Under the pieces are notes generated by a model. That model saw nothing but the letters and a program-made list of their open reading frames with translations. It did no database searches and was not told the DNA's origin. 64,000 nt of DNA. It comes from Tiliqua scincoides. Taxonomy: Eukaryota; Chordata; Lepidosauria; Squamata; Scincidae. Shown piece after piece: positions 23,250 through 37,200 of the stretch (the stretch's first letter is position 1; each line of letters begins with the position of its first letter). A program made the position numbers and the translations under genes. The DNA lies in assembly GCF_035046505.1 (NCBI RefSeq), contig NC_089823.1, positions 230,414,604 through 230,478,603 of the forward strand. The letters are read 5' to 3'.

Positions 23250-25162
23250 CAGGTATTTATATACCGCCTTTCTTGGTCTTTATTCAAGACTTTATTCAAG
23301 GCGGTTTACATAGGCAGGCTTTTTTATTTAAATCCCTTATTAAATAGGGATTTTTACAATTTTGAAAGAAGGTTCTTTCTTTCAAGAACCACTACATTCA
23401 AGGTGTTTCGTTCCGATCTGGCTTCACATTCTGGCCTCCATCCTCCCATGCTCAGAGCAGATGGAATGGCTCGGCTTCAGCTTGTCAGCTGCTTCAAGGT
23501 CGCACGATGCCGGTGGCCTCGAACTGGCTACCTTGTGGATGTTATCTTCAGGCAGACGGAGGCTCTAACCTCTAGACCAGACCTCCTGCCCTACACCAGA
23601 CCTCCTGCCCTAGAGGGGCCTATGTCCTGATCCAGTGGGGCTGTTCTTATGTTCTTATGACCTGTCCACCACCACCCCAAGATCTCTCTCCTGATCTGTC
23701 ACAGACAGCTCATAACCCATTAGCCTATGTGTGAAATTTTGATTTTTTACCCCAGTGTGCATGACTTTACACTTACTGACATTGAAACGCATCTGCCATT
23801 TTGCTGCCCATTCTGCCAGTTTGGAGAAATCCTTCTAGAGCGCCTCACAATCACGTCTGGTCTTCACCACTTGGAAAAGTTTGATGTTGTCTGCAAACTT
23901 AGCCACCAACCTGCTCACCCCTGTCTCCAGGTCATTTATGAAGAGGTTGAAAAGCACCAGTCCCAGGAGGGATCCTTGGGGCACACCGCTTTTCACCTCT
24001 CTCTATTGTGAAAATTGCCCATTGACATCCACTCTCTGTTTCCTGGTCTTCAACCAGGTCTCAATCCAGGAGCGGACCTGCCCTCTAATTCCCTGACTAT
24101 GGAGTTTTTTCAGTAGCCTTTGGTGAGGGACCGTGTCGAACGCCTTCTGAAAGTCCAGATATATAATGTCCACGGGTTCTCCCACATCCTCATGCCTGCT
24201 GACCTTTTCAAAGAATTCTAAAAGTTTCGTGAGGCAAGACTTACCCTTACAGAAGTCATGCTGATTCTCCCTCAGCAAGGCCTGTTCATCTATGGGCTTT
24301 GAGATTCTATCTTTGATGAGGCCGGTATAGATGTTAGGCTGACTGGCCTATAATTTCCCGGGTCCCCCCTTGTTCCCTTTTTAAACCATCCCTGACAGAT
24401 GGTTGTCCCGCCTGCACTTGAGAACCTTCAATGAGGGAGAGCCCATTGCTACATGAGGCAAACTAGTCCAGTGTTTGGTAGCTCTTAAAAAGCCTCCCAT
24501 ATGTTTCATCTAAATCCACTTTCCTGTAGTTTCAGCCCATTGGTTCTAGTCCTGTCTGCTCCTTCTGTGTATCAGTCCTTCAGGTCCTTGAAGATGGCTA
24601 TCGTGTCTCTCTTTGGACTTCTCCAGTCTACCAGTTTACCAAGTGCTCCCTGGGGCATTTGGTGGGCTGCTGTGAGATACAGGAAGCTGGACTAGATGGG
24701 CCTGTGGCCTGATCCAGTGGGGCTGTTCTTATGTTCTTAAACTACAATTCCCAGGAGGCCTTGCAGGTCTCTTGTTATCAGGTGTGCTCCCTGGGGCATT
24801 TGGTGGGCCGCTGTGAGATACAGGATGGGCCTGTACTTGATACAGGACTAGATGGGCCTATGGCCTGATCCAGTGGGGCTGTTCTTATGTTCTTATGTAC
24901 TGGAGAAAATGTACTAAGCTCTTTGAATCATTCTTTGTAGGGCTTGGTTTGCAGTCTTCTCAGTACCTGTCTTCTTTGGGACCTATTCCAGTATGTGCAG
25001 TTAACACATTTTGCTTTGACTTTTTTTGTTCATAAACCTCTGGGTTTTTTGGAGGGTGGTTGTGCTATAAATATGAAGTTGTTTGTTTAACAAATAGTTA
25101 TTTGATTTTTTCTGTAACTACTTGGTGAACTTTTTGTTGAAAAGCAGTATATAAATACTGTT

Positions 25163-25205
<43 letters not shown>

Positions 25206-28200
25206 GTGCAATTCTAATTATTAATAAAGAAGCAACAAGCCATTGGTCTCAGATGTGACTTGGCTAGCTTGGCTGGCTAAAGAATAAGTTTAGCCATCCT
25301 GTCTCTGTGCAGGGTTTACTGAGATGGGGGTGGTGTTTTTTGTACCTCAGCAAGACTTTATTAGTAGAGTGGGTCACATCTAGAGGACCAGTTGGCATTT
25401 AATTATACTGGAAGGAAATATGAATTGGTATTAAAAGTTTTATAATGCCACAGAGGTACTTTGTGTATCTTAATGTTTAGACTTGCATTCCAAATAAAAC
25501 TTAAAAAAGTGACTGCACTTGTAAATTTTTACACACTCAGCCTTCAAGTTGCAAATTTGTGTTGTAGGTGCACAGTGAAAAAATGCTTTCTCTGCTCTTT
25601 AGCCTTTTCAACCAGGCTGCTGCAGGTTCATAGGTTTTATGCAGGGCTAATTTGCCATGCTCAAGGGTTCTGTTGGGTTTGTTTGATATTGTAACTGTAC
25701 TCTCTGTTGCTTTTCAGGATTCTGAAGGGGGCCTGTATGTGTGCATGACTACTTTCCTGGGATTTGGAAGAGAACATGTGGAAAGACATTATCGGAAGAC
25801 GGGACAATGTGTGTACTTGCATTTGAAACGGCACATAAAGGAGGTAAACACCATGTAGGGCAACGCATTTGACGGCTGCTTCTCCAGTATTTTCCTCTTA
25901 GTGAGAATTAATATTTGCCTGAAAAAAACATGCTTTGTGAAAGGCATTTTGAGTTCATTTTGGAGCTTAGATATGCCTGTCAGAAAGCTGCCATTGACAG
26001 TGGCTCCTTTAGTCACATACTGTGTGGTACAAACTTTCCTCAGTGTGGTGTGAATGCTTTTTCTTATATCAGAAAGCGGTGAAGCAGTCTCGATTCATTG
26101 TATGTGGTGAGATCATACTGTAAGTTTGTGGCATATTGGGGTGGGGGCTAGAAGAGGAAATCAGTAGCCAAGTTGTGAGAAAGGAGGGAAGGAATATTTC
26201 TTGGAGGGATAGCAAGCTCATGGTTTTCTGCCTGTACCATGGTTTTCAAACCATGTTCTCAGGAATCCTGTCATCCCTTGGAACCTTCTTGGGTTTCCTG
26301 ATGGAACTCCCTTACTGTATGTGAGCTCTGCATAATACGAACCACATGTGAGTAGACTCTATGAAGTGACATTTTTTACTTGCAGTTAAAGGAGTTATGC
26401 ATTACACCTTAAAAGAGATGTGCTATGAGTGCCATCCTTTTTGAGAGCGGTCTGCACTAGAGTGGCAAAGCATGGCAAGGGGAAGAGGTAGAGGGATTAA
26501 AGATTTCTGAAAATATAACACAGCCTCATATCCTTGATTAGGATAAGGAGTATTTCTAGGCAAACTACCTTGTGGTATTGGCATACTTGAAATGATAAAA
26601 TGTGAAGCTGTGTATTTTGCAGTAAGTGTAACTGCATAGAAACAGAAATTAAGCCTGAGATGTTTATTCTTTGCTGGTTCTCAGTACAATGGATTAACCA
26701 TTGTGCTAAGCATGCTGAAGTTTAACACTGTGGCCAGTATGCCCACTAAGAGCCCAATCCTATCTACACTTTTCTGGGAGTAAGCCCCATTGACTAATAA
26801 GGGGACTTAATTCTGGGTAGATATGCATAGGATTTGGCTCTACACCATTGCACAGATCCCTTTCCTTGCTCTTTGGCAGCTCCTCGGCATTCCATATGCT
26901 CAGCGATGACACCAAACATCATCTCCAAACTTCCAGGAACACAGAACTTTGAGCTGTGCAGAGCTAAGTGTCAATGGTGTTTGAGCTGTGTAGCTGCGCA
27001 GCTTAAATACTGTGGCTTCAGTTCATCGGTATCTGCAAGCTCCCTGATGGAGACTTGCTTTCTGGGTTTTAAAACAAAACATTGCACTTGGTGGCTTTTG
27101 CTTTATTAAGTTACGATGATCATCACCACCTTGGAGGGCTTTTTAAAAAGAATAGACACATTCAAACCATAAAACAGGGATGTCAAACATAAGGCCCATG
27201 AGCCAGATGTGGTCCCTGGAAGCTCTTTATTCAGTCCTCAGGCTCTTTCAGCACCACCATCAGCTCAGCTGTGCCTCAGCTGATAAGCTATGCTGAGGTG
27301 TCACTGCTGAAAGGGCAGCCCACATGATAATTGGTCTATCCCATATCCTGAAAATATGATCAAGATTTGCAACTTTTCTCTTCTGTCATTTGCAACTAAT
27401 GAATTCCTGAGGAAAGAAGTTCTTATTTCTGATCATGACCTACTTTATGACATCACTTCCTGCTTAATGACATCACTTCTGGCCACTGCAGGCACCATGA
27501 ATGCTATTCCGCCCATTGTATGAAATGAGTTTAACACCCCTGCCTTAAAAGATCAAAACAGGAAGGACATTCATGACCCGCTGAAACATTTGTCTACCTG
27601 TTTCAGGTGTGACTAGGTCACCTTACAGTGAATTATACTTACTGAATTGTTCAGAGGTAGGCTGTGTCAGGCCATGATTGGAGGGCACATACCACGTTTA
27701 CCCTGTGGTTTCTTTGTATCCTGTGTTGGTGTTGGCTTGAGTGGATGGGCTCGAGAGGTTACCTGAGGAACATTTATATATAATTACATCACAGATATTT
27801 GTCATTAGTTTTGCTATTGTCCAGAAGCCCTGAATATGGTTCTGTTCTGCTCCCTTCTGGGTTCTGAGACTGCTTGAGTGTTCAGTTCTGCATCAGGTGC
27901 TAAACGCCAAGCTTTAATGCAGTCATCAATACGTACAGGGTGCTCTGTGAAGAGTCATTTTCACAACTGAAAGCTTGTTCTTCATGCAAGCCCAGGATGT
28001 GCTAAGATAACTCTGTTGGCTGTTTTTCATCGGTTCTGCTGCTCGTGTGCATTATACCTTGATAAATTCAGTTTTGAGCAGTTGTCCAATATGCCATGAC
28101 TTCTTGTGTGGTTGCCTAACTGAGTTAGAGTAATAGCTGTCAAATTGCATTTATGCATCCATCCTTTCTTCCTGCTGTTTACTACTCATAAAACTTCCCA

Positions 28201-31200
28201 CACTGTTTAAAAATAGATCTTTGTCTTTTGATTGTAAAGAGGAAAAGAATGGGGGAAGCAGAGAACATAGGCGCTTGTAGCTGCCCTAGCGCCCAGCTGT
28301 GCTTCCTTTGGAAAAGGTAGCACCTTACTGTGATAACTCTCTATCCCACTTCACATTAAAAAACTTCAGGAGTTTCTATAATCCTGAATTGCTGGAAACA
28401 CAGAGTCACAGTGTGGAGGCTATCACTCTATCAGTAAGGCTATCCATATCAGTATGGAGGCTATCTTTCCCAACTCTTTAGACTTGGATAAGTTCCTAGG
28501 ATAACACTGGGATTGTTTTGACAGAAGGAAGTGAGTAAGCTGAGGGGGAAGAGGAGCAGTGGTGGCTTGCAAAGCAGGCGTTGGGCAACCATCCTCTGCG
28601 TAAATATTTTGCTTTAGAGTTGGCAGTGGCTCATCTTGTTTTATGGAAAATTTCCCAGTAGGTTGCATAAGGTGTTGATTATATGTCTACCCTGAGGACT
28701 GCTTGGCCAGCAGCAGGGACTACCAAGAACATTTAAACTCTTCAACCCTCCCAGGCAATGGGGTCTTATTATAACTGCTTTCCCAATGATAAGTGAAAGT
28801 TGATACAGCTGTTCTGATCTGCATGGTCTTTTGCTATCAGATTATGTGAACAACACTGTTTGAATTATGTACCAAAAGGGTTCTAAATGTTGTGCTCCCC
28901 CATCTGAGTCAAATCAAATGTATCAAATTTTAATGGATTTGCTTCTTTATTTTTACAAAGATGCTTAATGTTGGTTTCATTGGCCACAACTACAGAAAAA
29001 TACAGACTTTAGTTAATGAGCCATGAAATCCAGATCTCTGTTGGATAATAGGGGTGTGTGTGAGAGAGAATTTGTTAAGAATTTTGTGATTAGACCATCA
29101 TCTGAATGTATTTAAAATACTTACATTGGTTATCAACTTTGCTGTCTCCATCTAGTTAAATTGTTGATGGGTTTCCAATCTGCCTTGTGCTGAATTTTGG
29201 TGACTTCAGAATTTGTGTGCTCCTGCCTTAACAGAAGTTGGTATGCCCAGCCTTTCACTTATTTTGTCTGCCTAGTTCTCTAGAAACAGCATGCTAGCTC
29301 TCTATTTGAAGTGCATGTTTACATGGTCAGCCTGTGGCATCAACTACTGAACCAAGGCAGTCTTTGAGAGCTACATCTTATCTTTCAGAAAAAGATGTGT
29401 TCTCGCGTTTCTGTTATGTGTTTTGTCACCTCTCTTTTGTTGTTCTGCAAAAGAAAAGTGCGTTTAGGAGCAGTGATTAACCAAGGCACCAGGGCATGTT
29501 TCTGACATGTTCATGTATGGTCATCTCCCCTTCAAATGGTAGAGAAAATATGATTAGTGTGCTGTGGACATGTGGGAGTTTTTATGTTCCTAAAGTATAT
29601 CAGAGTGCCCTGATCTTTATTTACATGTTGGAAGGGTGAACTGGAAGTTGAAGTGAGTTGAAAGAGAGTGAACCATAAATAGGAGCACTTGACTCACTTC
29701 TCTTATCCTGGGATTATGTAAATAACAGATCTCTAGCAACAGTGCTCCATCACAAAACCCAATGACTTGGGAGAGTCACTGAGGATGTGTGACTTGAATT
29801 CCTTGTTTGGGGTTGCTGTCCCACAACAGCAACTAATTATAACCCCAGTATTTTAATAAACAAAACCTAAATTATTCTGAGTCTGTTTAGCTTTTTAGGA
29901 GAAATTTAAATGCATTCTTAACAAGATAAGTTTTGTTTGTAGGAAAAGAGAGATCAGCATTAGCGAGAACAAGTATGTGTGCAAGAGTAGGGGAAACTGG
30001 ATAACCATGTAGATACAGAGACTCAATTCCATACATACATTTGGGAAATGTCTCCATGTTTCTGGGTGCTTTCATACATACAAGGACTAATTGTAAGCTG
30101 TAAAAAAAAAAAATCTCTTTCAACTCACTTCAGCCTCCAAGTTCATATTTTTTAGAATCCCAGTTCTGGATCATATACCTGATTCTGTGTGCCCCATAAA
30201 ATCACAGATGGTATGCTTACTAGTGATATGGTGTTGTGGTTTGGGACTTGCCTCTTAAATTGGTTTTTTGTAGTCTTCTTCTGCCCCTGCCCACCTATAA
30301 GCGTGCATTGTCTCTTGTTGTTTGGTTTTTTTTGTATTGTTCTCTAGTGCTTGAGGAGGCAAGTAACTTTTGCTTAATCATAAGATGCAGGCTGACCTGA
30401 AGGAAGTCCACTTTCTTGGAAAGTGCTGTGGACAAAAGTTTACTGACAAGTGTAGCAACACAGAGGTGTAGTGGTGAGAGGATCAGTTATATCAAGGGTG
30501 TCCAAGCATTTTGGCAGGAGGGCCACATCATCTCTCTGACACTGTGTTGGGGGCCAGGAAAAAAAAGAATTAATTTACATTTAAAATTTGAACAAATTTA
30601 CATAAATGAATTTATTAGAGATGGAACTTATATGAATGAATGAAGGTCTTGCAGTAGCTCAAGGCCTATAAAAGGCCTTGCACAAAGCAAGGCCAACCTT
30701 TCCTTTGCCGCCACTGCTGCATCACAGATATGAAACAGCAAGCAGTGGAGGGAACCCTCGTCCCACAGCTCACGCAAGTGGTCGAACAGTCATCCTCATG
30801 CTGAGAGCAGCTGTGTCAGGCCAGCATGGGCTCCAGCAAGTCTCCAGAGGGCCAGGGGCTCATTGGGGGCTCTCTGCAGGCCGAATTGGGAGTCCCTGAG
30901 GGCCACAAGTGGCCCCAGGGCCAGCATTTGGGTACCCCTGAGTTATATGTCTTGATAAGAGGAAGAAAGCATCTTTCAGTGCAAATATTGTAAGCTGTTT
31001 TTGTGCTTTTTGTATGGCTGCCTCTTTAAATTTTCTTCATTTTGTACTTATCTGTTACCGTAATGTTAATAACTGCATTTCTGATTATTTAGACCAGGGT
31101 GGGCAAACTTTAGGGATCCTGGACCTTTAACAATTGTGTAGGAGAGATCATTTCAGCAGGTGCAGCTTATTGTCTCACAGAAATTCTTTCTCCTACACAA

Positions 31201-34200
31201 TCTCACAGGTGTGAGATGACAAGCTGCACCTGCTGAAATTCTCTCTCCTACACAATTGTTTAAAGTTCAGGATCCCTAAAGTTGAAAGTTTGCCCACCCC
31301 TGCTAGACTTTACCCCTCCTGAACTTTTGGAAGGATTAGCATAACCTGTGAGCATTTATGGCAACAAAGTGTGATAATACCTTACAAAGGTTGATGGGTT
31401 AATAGGTTTGCACCCAAGCCTCATGCCTGTAGAGCATCTGTGCATATCCATGCTATAATAAAGATATACCAGTTCATCTGGTGTAGCTTTCGTCAAAGTT
31501 TAATGGGAAAAATAATTGAGAGTGCTGATTATTTTATTACAGATCCTTAGCTTTCCTGTCCATCTCCTCCTTTGCAGAATTACACTTTCCACAATTCCTT
31601 GGGAAGGGGGGAATGACTGTTACTGCAAATCAGTTGAAGTTTATGGTATAGAATACATTCCATGACTTTCCTGGAAAGAATCTCAGAAACGGAATTCTAA
31701 CTGGTTACTCATTCAAGTTTGAGAACAAACTGCACCGGCTTTTTCTAACATGTCTTGGGAAGCAAAGAAGAAAAAGGTACTTTTAACAGGAGAGAAGGGC
31801 CCAATCCTGTCCAACTTTCCACTGCTGATGCAGCTGCACAGTAACCCGGAGGTAAGTGAACAAACGTTCCCTTACCTTGAGGAGGCCTCCGTGACTACCT
31901 CCCCCGCTGCTGCAGGATGCAGCCCATGCCCCACTGGTATGGCTGCATCAGCACTGGAAAGTTGGATAGGATTGGACCCTTAGAAGTTGCAGAAATCAAA
32001 ATTCCCTCTTCTGCCAGCCTGTTACAGTCCTGTTCTCCTTTGCATCCAGGCCCCCTAGAAAAAAAGGGCTGACTGTTCTATCAGCTATATAATTCTGCAC
32101 TTCAAATATACCTTTACAACAACCTAGTGAGATGGGAACAAACCCATCTCCAAGCAATGAGTGCAGCAGTTCAGTTTTCACAGTAGATCATTTCCTGTGG
32201 GCTAACTGGAGCACTTTTTTCCCCTGGTCAGGGGTCACTCAGCACATATAAGTGTTATGTGTTTCTTTTAGTGGCACGAGTTAGACTTTTAACATTTGTT
32301 CTTCCTTTTTTCTCTCCTTTTTTTCCTTTCTTTCCAGAAGGTTACAGGGGCATCTGGTGGAGCTTTACCAAAAAGGAGAAACACCAAGCTATTTTTAGGT
32401 ATTGTAAAGAGCTGCTTTCACCTCCTTCTTCTGACTAACTCAGGTGCATGCGTGTTTTTGAAATTCACTGGCTTTTGTATGTTGAATTTTCTTTCATGTA
32501 GATTAAAATGACATTCACCTGATGGGGAAAAATGGCATAAAAATTTTTTTTTTCTGTTTTCATTATAAGCTTGCAACCAATAAAGGGATTCCTGTGAATG
32601 CCTTGAGAATTCTTTGGAATAATGTCTTTCCTTTCTCTCTGCACCCATTTGTGTTCTAATAATGCTTTGCATGCATTAATGAACCCTGAACCTCTGTATG
32701 GCTGAAGGACTTGAGGAAAGAAATAAACAGTAGATAGTGTGAGGCCTCAAGGTTGAGGAAGAAGTTTGAAATCAAATTCCTGACTCTTCTGTTGCCCTTT
32801 GCTTGCCTTGATCGCTGGGCCTTTGTTCTCTCCGAAAACTGAATGAATTAGGAGTGCAGTAGGTTTCTATCAAACTTTTTTTTTTTTTTTTTTTGCTATT
32901 TGACGTTAGGAATGTATTGGTGCTTGATTGGGATGTGAACCTGAGCCCGGTTTACATGTGCATCAGTCTGGAGAAATCAGTGTTACTTACATGTATGTAA
33001 TTGAGTGCAGGATTGCAGCTGTATTGCAGACTTACCTACATTTTTGTACTTGTGATGTTAGGTTGCAACTCTCTTTCTGGCCAGCCTCTTCTGTCTCTGT
33101 GAAGGGGCTTTGGAAAAGGGAGGGTAGGGATAAAAATCTCACATAGGAACTAGGGATTTTGTGTGGCGTCTACGCAGAGGAACTTTAGGGGTCACAGACT
33201 GTGGGCAAGAGAGCTCAGTGTAGGGGCTGGACTGAACACTTTGGTTCAGTACTTCCCAGACTGTGAGCCGTGGAAACCAACCGGGGAGCTGTGGAATCCT
33301 TGCAAAAACCTAATCGCCCGATACCAATGCATAGGATTGTAGCCCTAGTGGGAAGCCACAGTCAATGGCCCAGTAGGTCAAGGGAGCTGCCAGTTGAAAA
33401 AGTTTGGAAACCACTGCTTTAATTCAAATGAATTAACCAATCTTTTTGGGCTGCAGATTTCAAGAACATTAAAGCACAACTAGGAACTTCAGTAAATACA
33501 GGACAAGATGGCAGTTAGGAAGGCAACTGAGGGTTCCTTGTGCAGGCCCAATGGTGTCGTGAAACTGCCCTAAAGCACTTTTACGTCACCTTTGGAGAAG
33601 GGAGGCCAAGGCTTGGTCGTGCGCCGGCCTCTGGACGCTGACCCAAGCCCCATTGGGCTGGTGCAAGAGGTAAGCCTGTGCCAGCCAAGTCAGGCCACTG
33701 CGGGGGGTCTGGGGGCAGGAAGGAGGCATTTTGGGGTGGGGAGGGAGTGTGGGGGCAGGGGGTGGGCCGGTGGGCGCGAGGCGGGTGAGTGGGAGGCAGC
33801 AGGGTGTTGTTGAGGCATTGGGCAACTAAGCAGAGATTATACCTCTGAGATTATACCTCTAGGTTTCACTGGAAACCTAGAAATCATCTCTGTGTTGAGT
33901 GTCGTGAATCTGAATTCCAGGAGTTGATCCAAAACCAGTTTTATGATCAGTGAAAGAACCTTTGACATTCTTGTGCCTTGAATAGTACTTGGCTCTGTAC
34001 TCTCTGCAAACACCCACATTGCCTTTATCCCACACTGCATGTAAGGCTTGTTTCCTTCCATCCATCCTCCCAGAGCATCACATAGTCATGTTCTCCTCTT
34101 AGTTCCTGAAATTTGGCTTTTGGTTAAGGAGAGCAAGCCTGTGGTCACCTAGCAACCAGAACTAGGCTTCCTGCTCCCTGGAGCTAGCAAAATGGCTGAC

Positions 34201-37200
34201 CGGAGTTGAAATGAGACCTTGCAGGCAACCAGTTGGCCAAGGACAGTCCACAGCGTCAGGGAGTGCCTGCCAAGTGTTAGTTTGGCACAGCCTGCAGGGG
34301 GACCATTAGGGACGAATTCCTTATTGGTCCAATGGGTAACTGGCCTGCACTCAACTAACTTTTCCTGCGTCCTTCTCTAATTGCCATTTGAGAACGTCTC
34401 CTAATTTTCTTTTTAAAGCATCCATTGAAATGGGCGATTCCAAATGGCTTAACGGTTTCTGTTATTCTTGGTGGCAATTGCTCTGTTTTTGGAAGTGGTG
34501 ACGCATTAGAATCGCAATGTACTGGCTGTGCTTTGTTATTTCTAGATGGCCTTTTTTGTTCCTCTTTTCCTTTTTTTTTTGCATGTTCTGCAGAGACAAA
34601 TGCAGAAGCCTAAACTGCAGTTCAGAATTTCACACATTCAAACTCTGGAGGGGTTAAACCGCCCCCCCCCCATTTCCCCTTGCTGACTGAACAATACCTT
34701 AGTATCCCATTTGAGAGGCTTTGATCTATGGAATGTGACCCAGAGAAAACTAGGTGATGGGCTACATTATGCCCTGGTCTGCCTGCCTCTCCTGAAACTC
34801 TCTGAAATGAACAGAAACAGAGTAGTCGAGTAGTAAGAAGATTTGTATGTAATGATGAATTTGTCCATCAGATGTGAGCTTTAGTATTGCTTCCTGGAAG
34901 TCCTGTAGACAGTCATTTTGAGTTTGCACTGAATAATTTTAAGGAGGCTGGATACATTCATGGACAAAATCTCTGTCAATGACTATTAGCCTCTGATAGA
35001 CTAGTGCAACCTCAATATTTGGAAATATCGTGCTTCAGGATTGCTAGAAGCTGGGGGCAAGCAGCAAAGGACGGCTGTTCTGTTTCTCTGTTTTCTGCTG
35101 CTTGTGTGCTTCCCTGGAGCATCTGGTTGACCACTCTTAATCACAGTGTTGGCATAGATGGACCTTTGGGTTTGATCTACCACAAGCTGTTCAGACACCC
35201 AAATCCTAACCAGCGCATCGCATTGGTGCCTGATGGCCCACGTTGTATCTAGCGTGGAGAATGAGCTGGCTAGAGGTCTCCATAAAGTAAGGAAATATTT
35301 GTCCCTTTTCCCTGTGTCGAGCCCCAGCCTGCTCAGTGGGGTGACTTGGATTTGGGCCAGCAAAATAAAAACCCCGTGTTGACTTTCAGACCCAGGAGGG
35401 GGAATAGAATTTGGCATTGGCCAGAGCCACCGATCCCCTCTCTCTGCTTTCCCCCACCCTGTTACACCTCTCCCTGCCCCTGTTCTGCTTCATCCCTGCC
35501 CCTGTGTGGGAGCCCGGTGGGAGCTTACTTGCTACATTGGTCACTGCTCCAGAATTTGGCACCAGCGGGACAGCACAGTCTGGTTTCATTAAGCAACAGC
35601 AATCAAATTTGCTGCCATGAAATTAGGTACACTGTTGCATGTACATACTGGAATGATATGAAAACAGGTGTTTGGAAACCTAGAATTGCTAGTGTACCAT
35701 AGTAATAAAATAAAACATTTAGATAAATATGATTCTGAGGCTCTGGCTTGGCTCCTATGAAAGAAGGTGATTTTTATAAGTGCCTGCAGTGAGTGAATGA
35801 TCTGATTGCAGTTAGGGTGTACACATCAGAATGATGTGCCCTTAGAAGAGGTCACTTGTGAGTCACTGCTCTGGGTAGAGATGGGAGAATGAGTTGTGCT
35901 TCCATTTTTAATTCAGAAAAAAATAGTACCCTTTAACCACATTTTCGTACTTGTATTCAGAGTCAAACTAAGTGCAGGTCTGAATGCACCATTTCTTCTC
36001 TGCAGTCACAGGAGGTCCCAGTCTGGATTGGGACCGCAATGCAGTTCCGTGGTTCTGATCCTGGTTGGGCCTTCCCAAAGCTGCTATTTAGGAAAAGAAA
36101 TGTTGTCTTTTCTTGTTGTGTGTAGTTTGAGCCTTTTAAAAGTGTGGTTAAAACTGTAGAGAACTGTTGAGCCATTGTATTCTTAAAGCTACTGTTTGTA
36201 GTCTGTTACATGGTTCCACTATCTGTCAGATCCCTGTACTACAGTATACCATGACTGGGAAAATTGACTTCAGCTTTGAGTACAAAAGGGTATATCCTCT
36301 TCCCAGCCTGAGCATCTGAATCCCACAATTCCCATTTCTTCCTCGGACAAACACTTCTTGGACAATGTACTTCCCCTCACCCCTGAGCAACGCAACTACC
36401 AAACCTTGATCTCCCTTTTACATTTTTTTGTTTGTCTCTGCCCTATTCACCTTATGGAATACTTATCCTAGTAAAACTGGTCAACATTTTGGAAGAGGGC
36501 TGAATATTAGTGGATTAGTGAGCACCAAAATATGTGTGGGGTTAGTAATGAACAAGAATACAATTTGTAAGGGGTCCTTACTTGTACCAGTGCATAGCTG
36601 TTCCTGTGGTGGAGACAATAGTCTTTATAAGGATCCCTATTTGTTCTTCCAGTTTTGTATAAAGTACAGTATTTGTACATAGGAAGCCGTTTTATATAGT
36701 ATTTGTACATAGGAAGCCGAGTTAGAAAGTGGGTCCACCTCACCTGGCATTGTGTACTGTGACTAACAGTATGCATCTAGGACTTGGGCAGCAGTCTTCC
36801 CCATTCTTGTTACTGGTGATCTTGCCAGGGACTATACCCAAGTCTGCAAGCATGTGCTTCATGTCTGGGTCACCCACAAACATTTCTAAGATATGCTTTC
36901 TCTTTCCCCTGGGGAACGGGCTTGCTTAAGGATTGAACTAGGACTTCCATCATGTGAATCGTGCCCATAGAGCAGTAAACCCTACTTGATTATATAGGAT
37001 GCTGCTGCCTAGCTTGTTCATTGTCTTCCTTCTCTTTCTCCTAATTTAAGTAGAGATAATTTAAAATATAGTGCAGGCACCCCCCCCCGTATCCATGGAG
37101 ATTCTGTTCTGCCCCCCCTGTAAATGCAGGGAAACCCTATATAAATAGCAGCCCCCCATATCCATTACCTTTGTTTTTCTTCAGTAGTGCTTGAAGCACA

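Larger units (their letters stand above)
22335..24387 (-). mobile_element. CR1 LINE (minus strand), split by a later plus-strand CR1
   Basis: The minus-strand RT region lies at 23659-24387 ([41 protein letters not shown]). A few tens of bases of its continuation (CTTTCATCGACCT) lie at 22335-22356. The plus-strand CR1 sits between, bounded by GACCT at 22352-22356 and 23659-23663. The stretch 24003-24278 remains open for 92 codons. Confidence 0.8.

Noticed and set aside
24003-24278. Intact LINE reverse transcriptase gene
   Set aside because: Only 92 codons of a truncated, interrupted CR1; no endonuclease or start.
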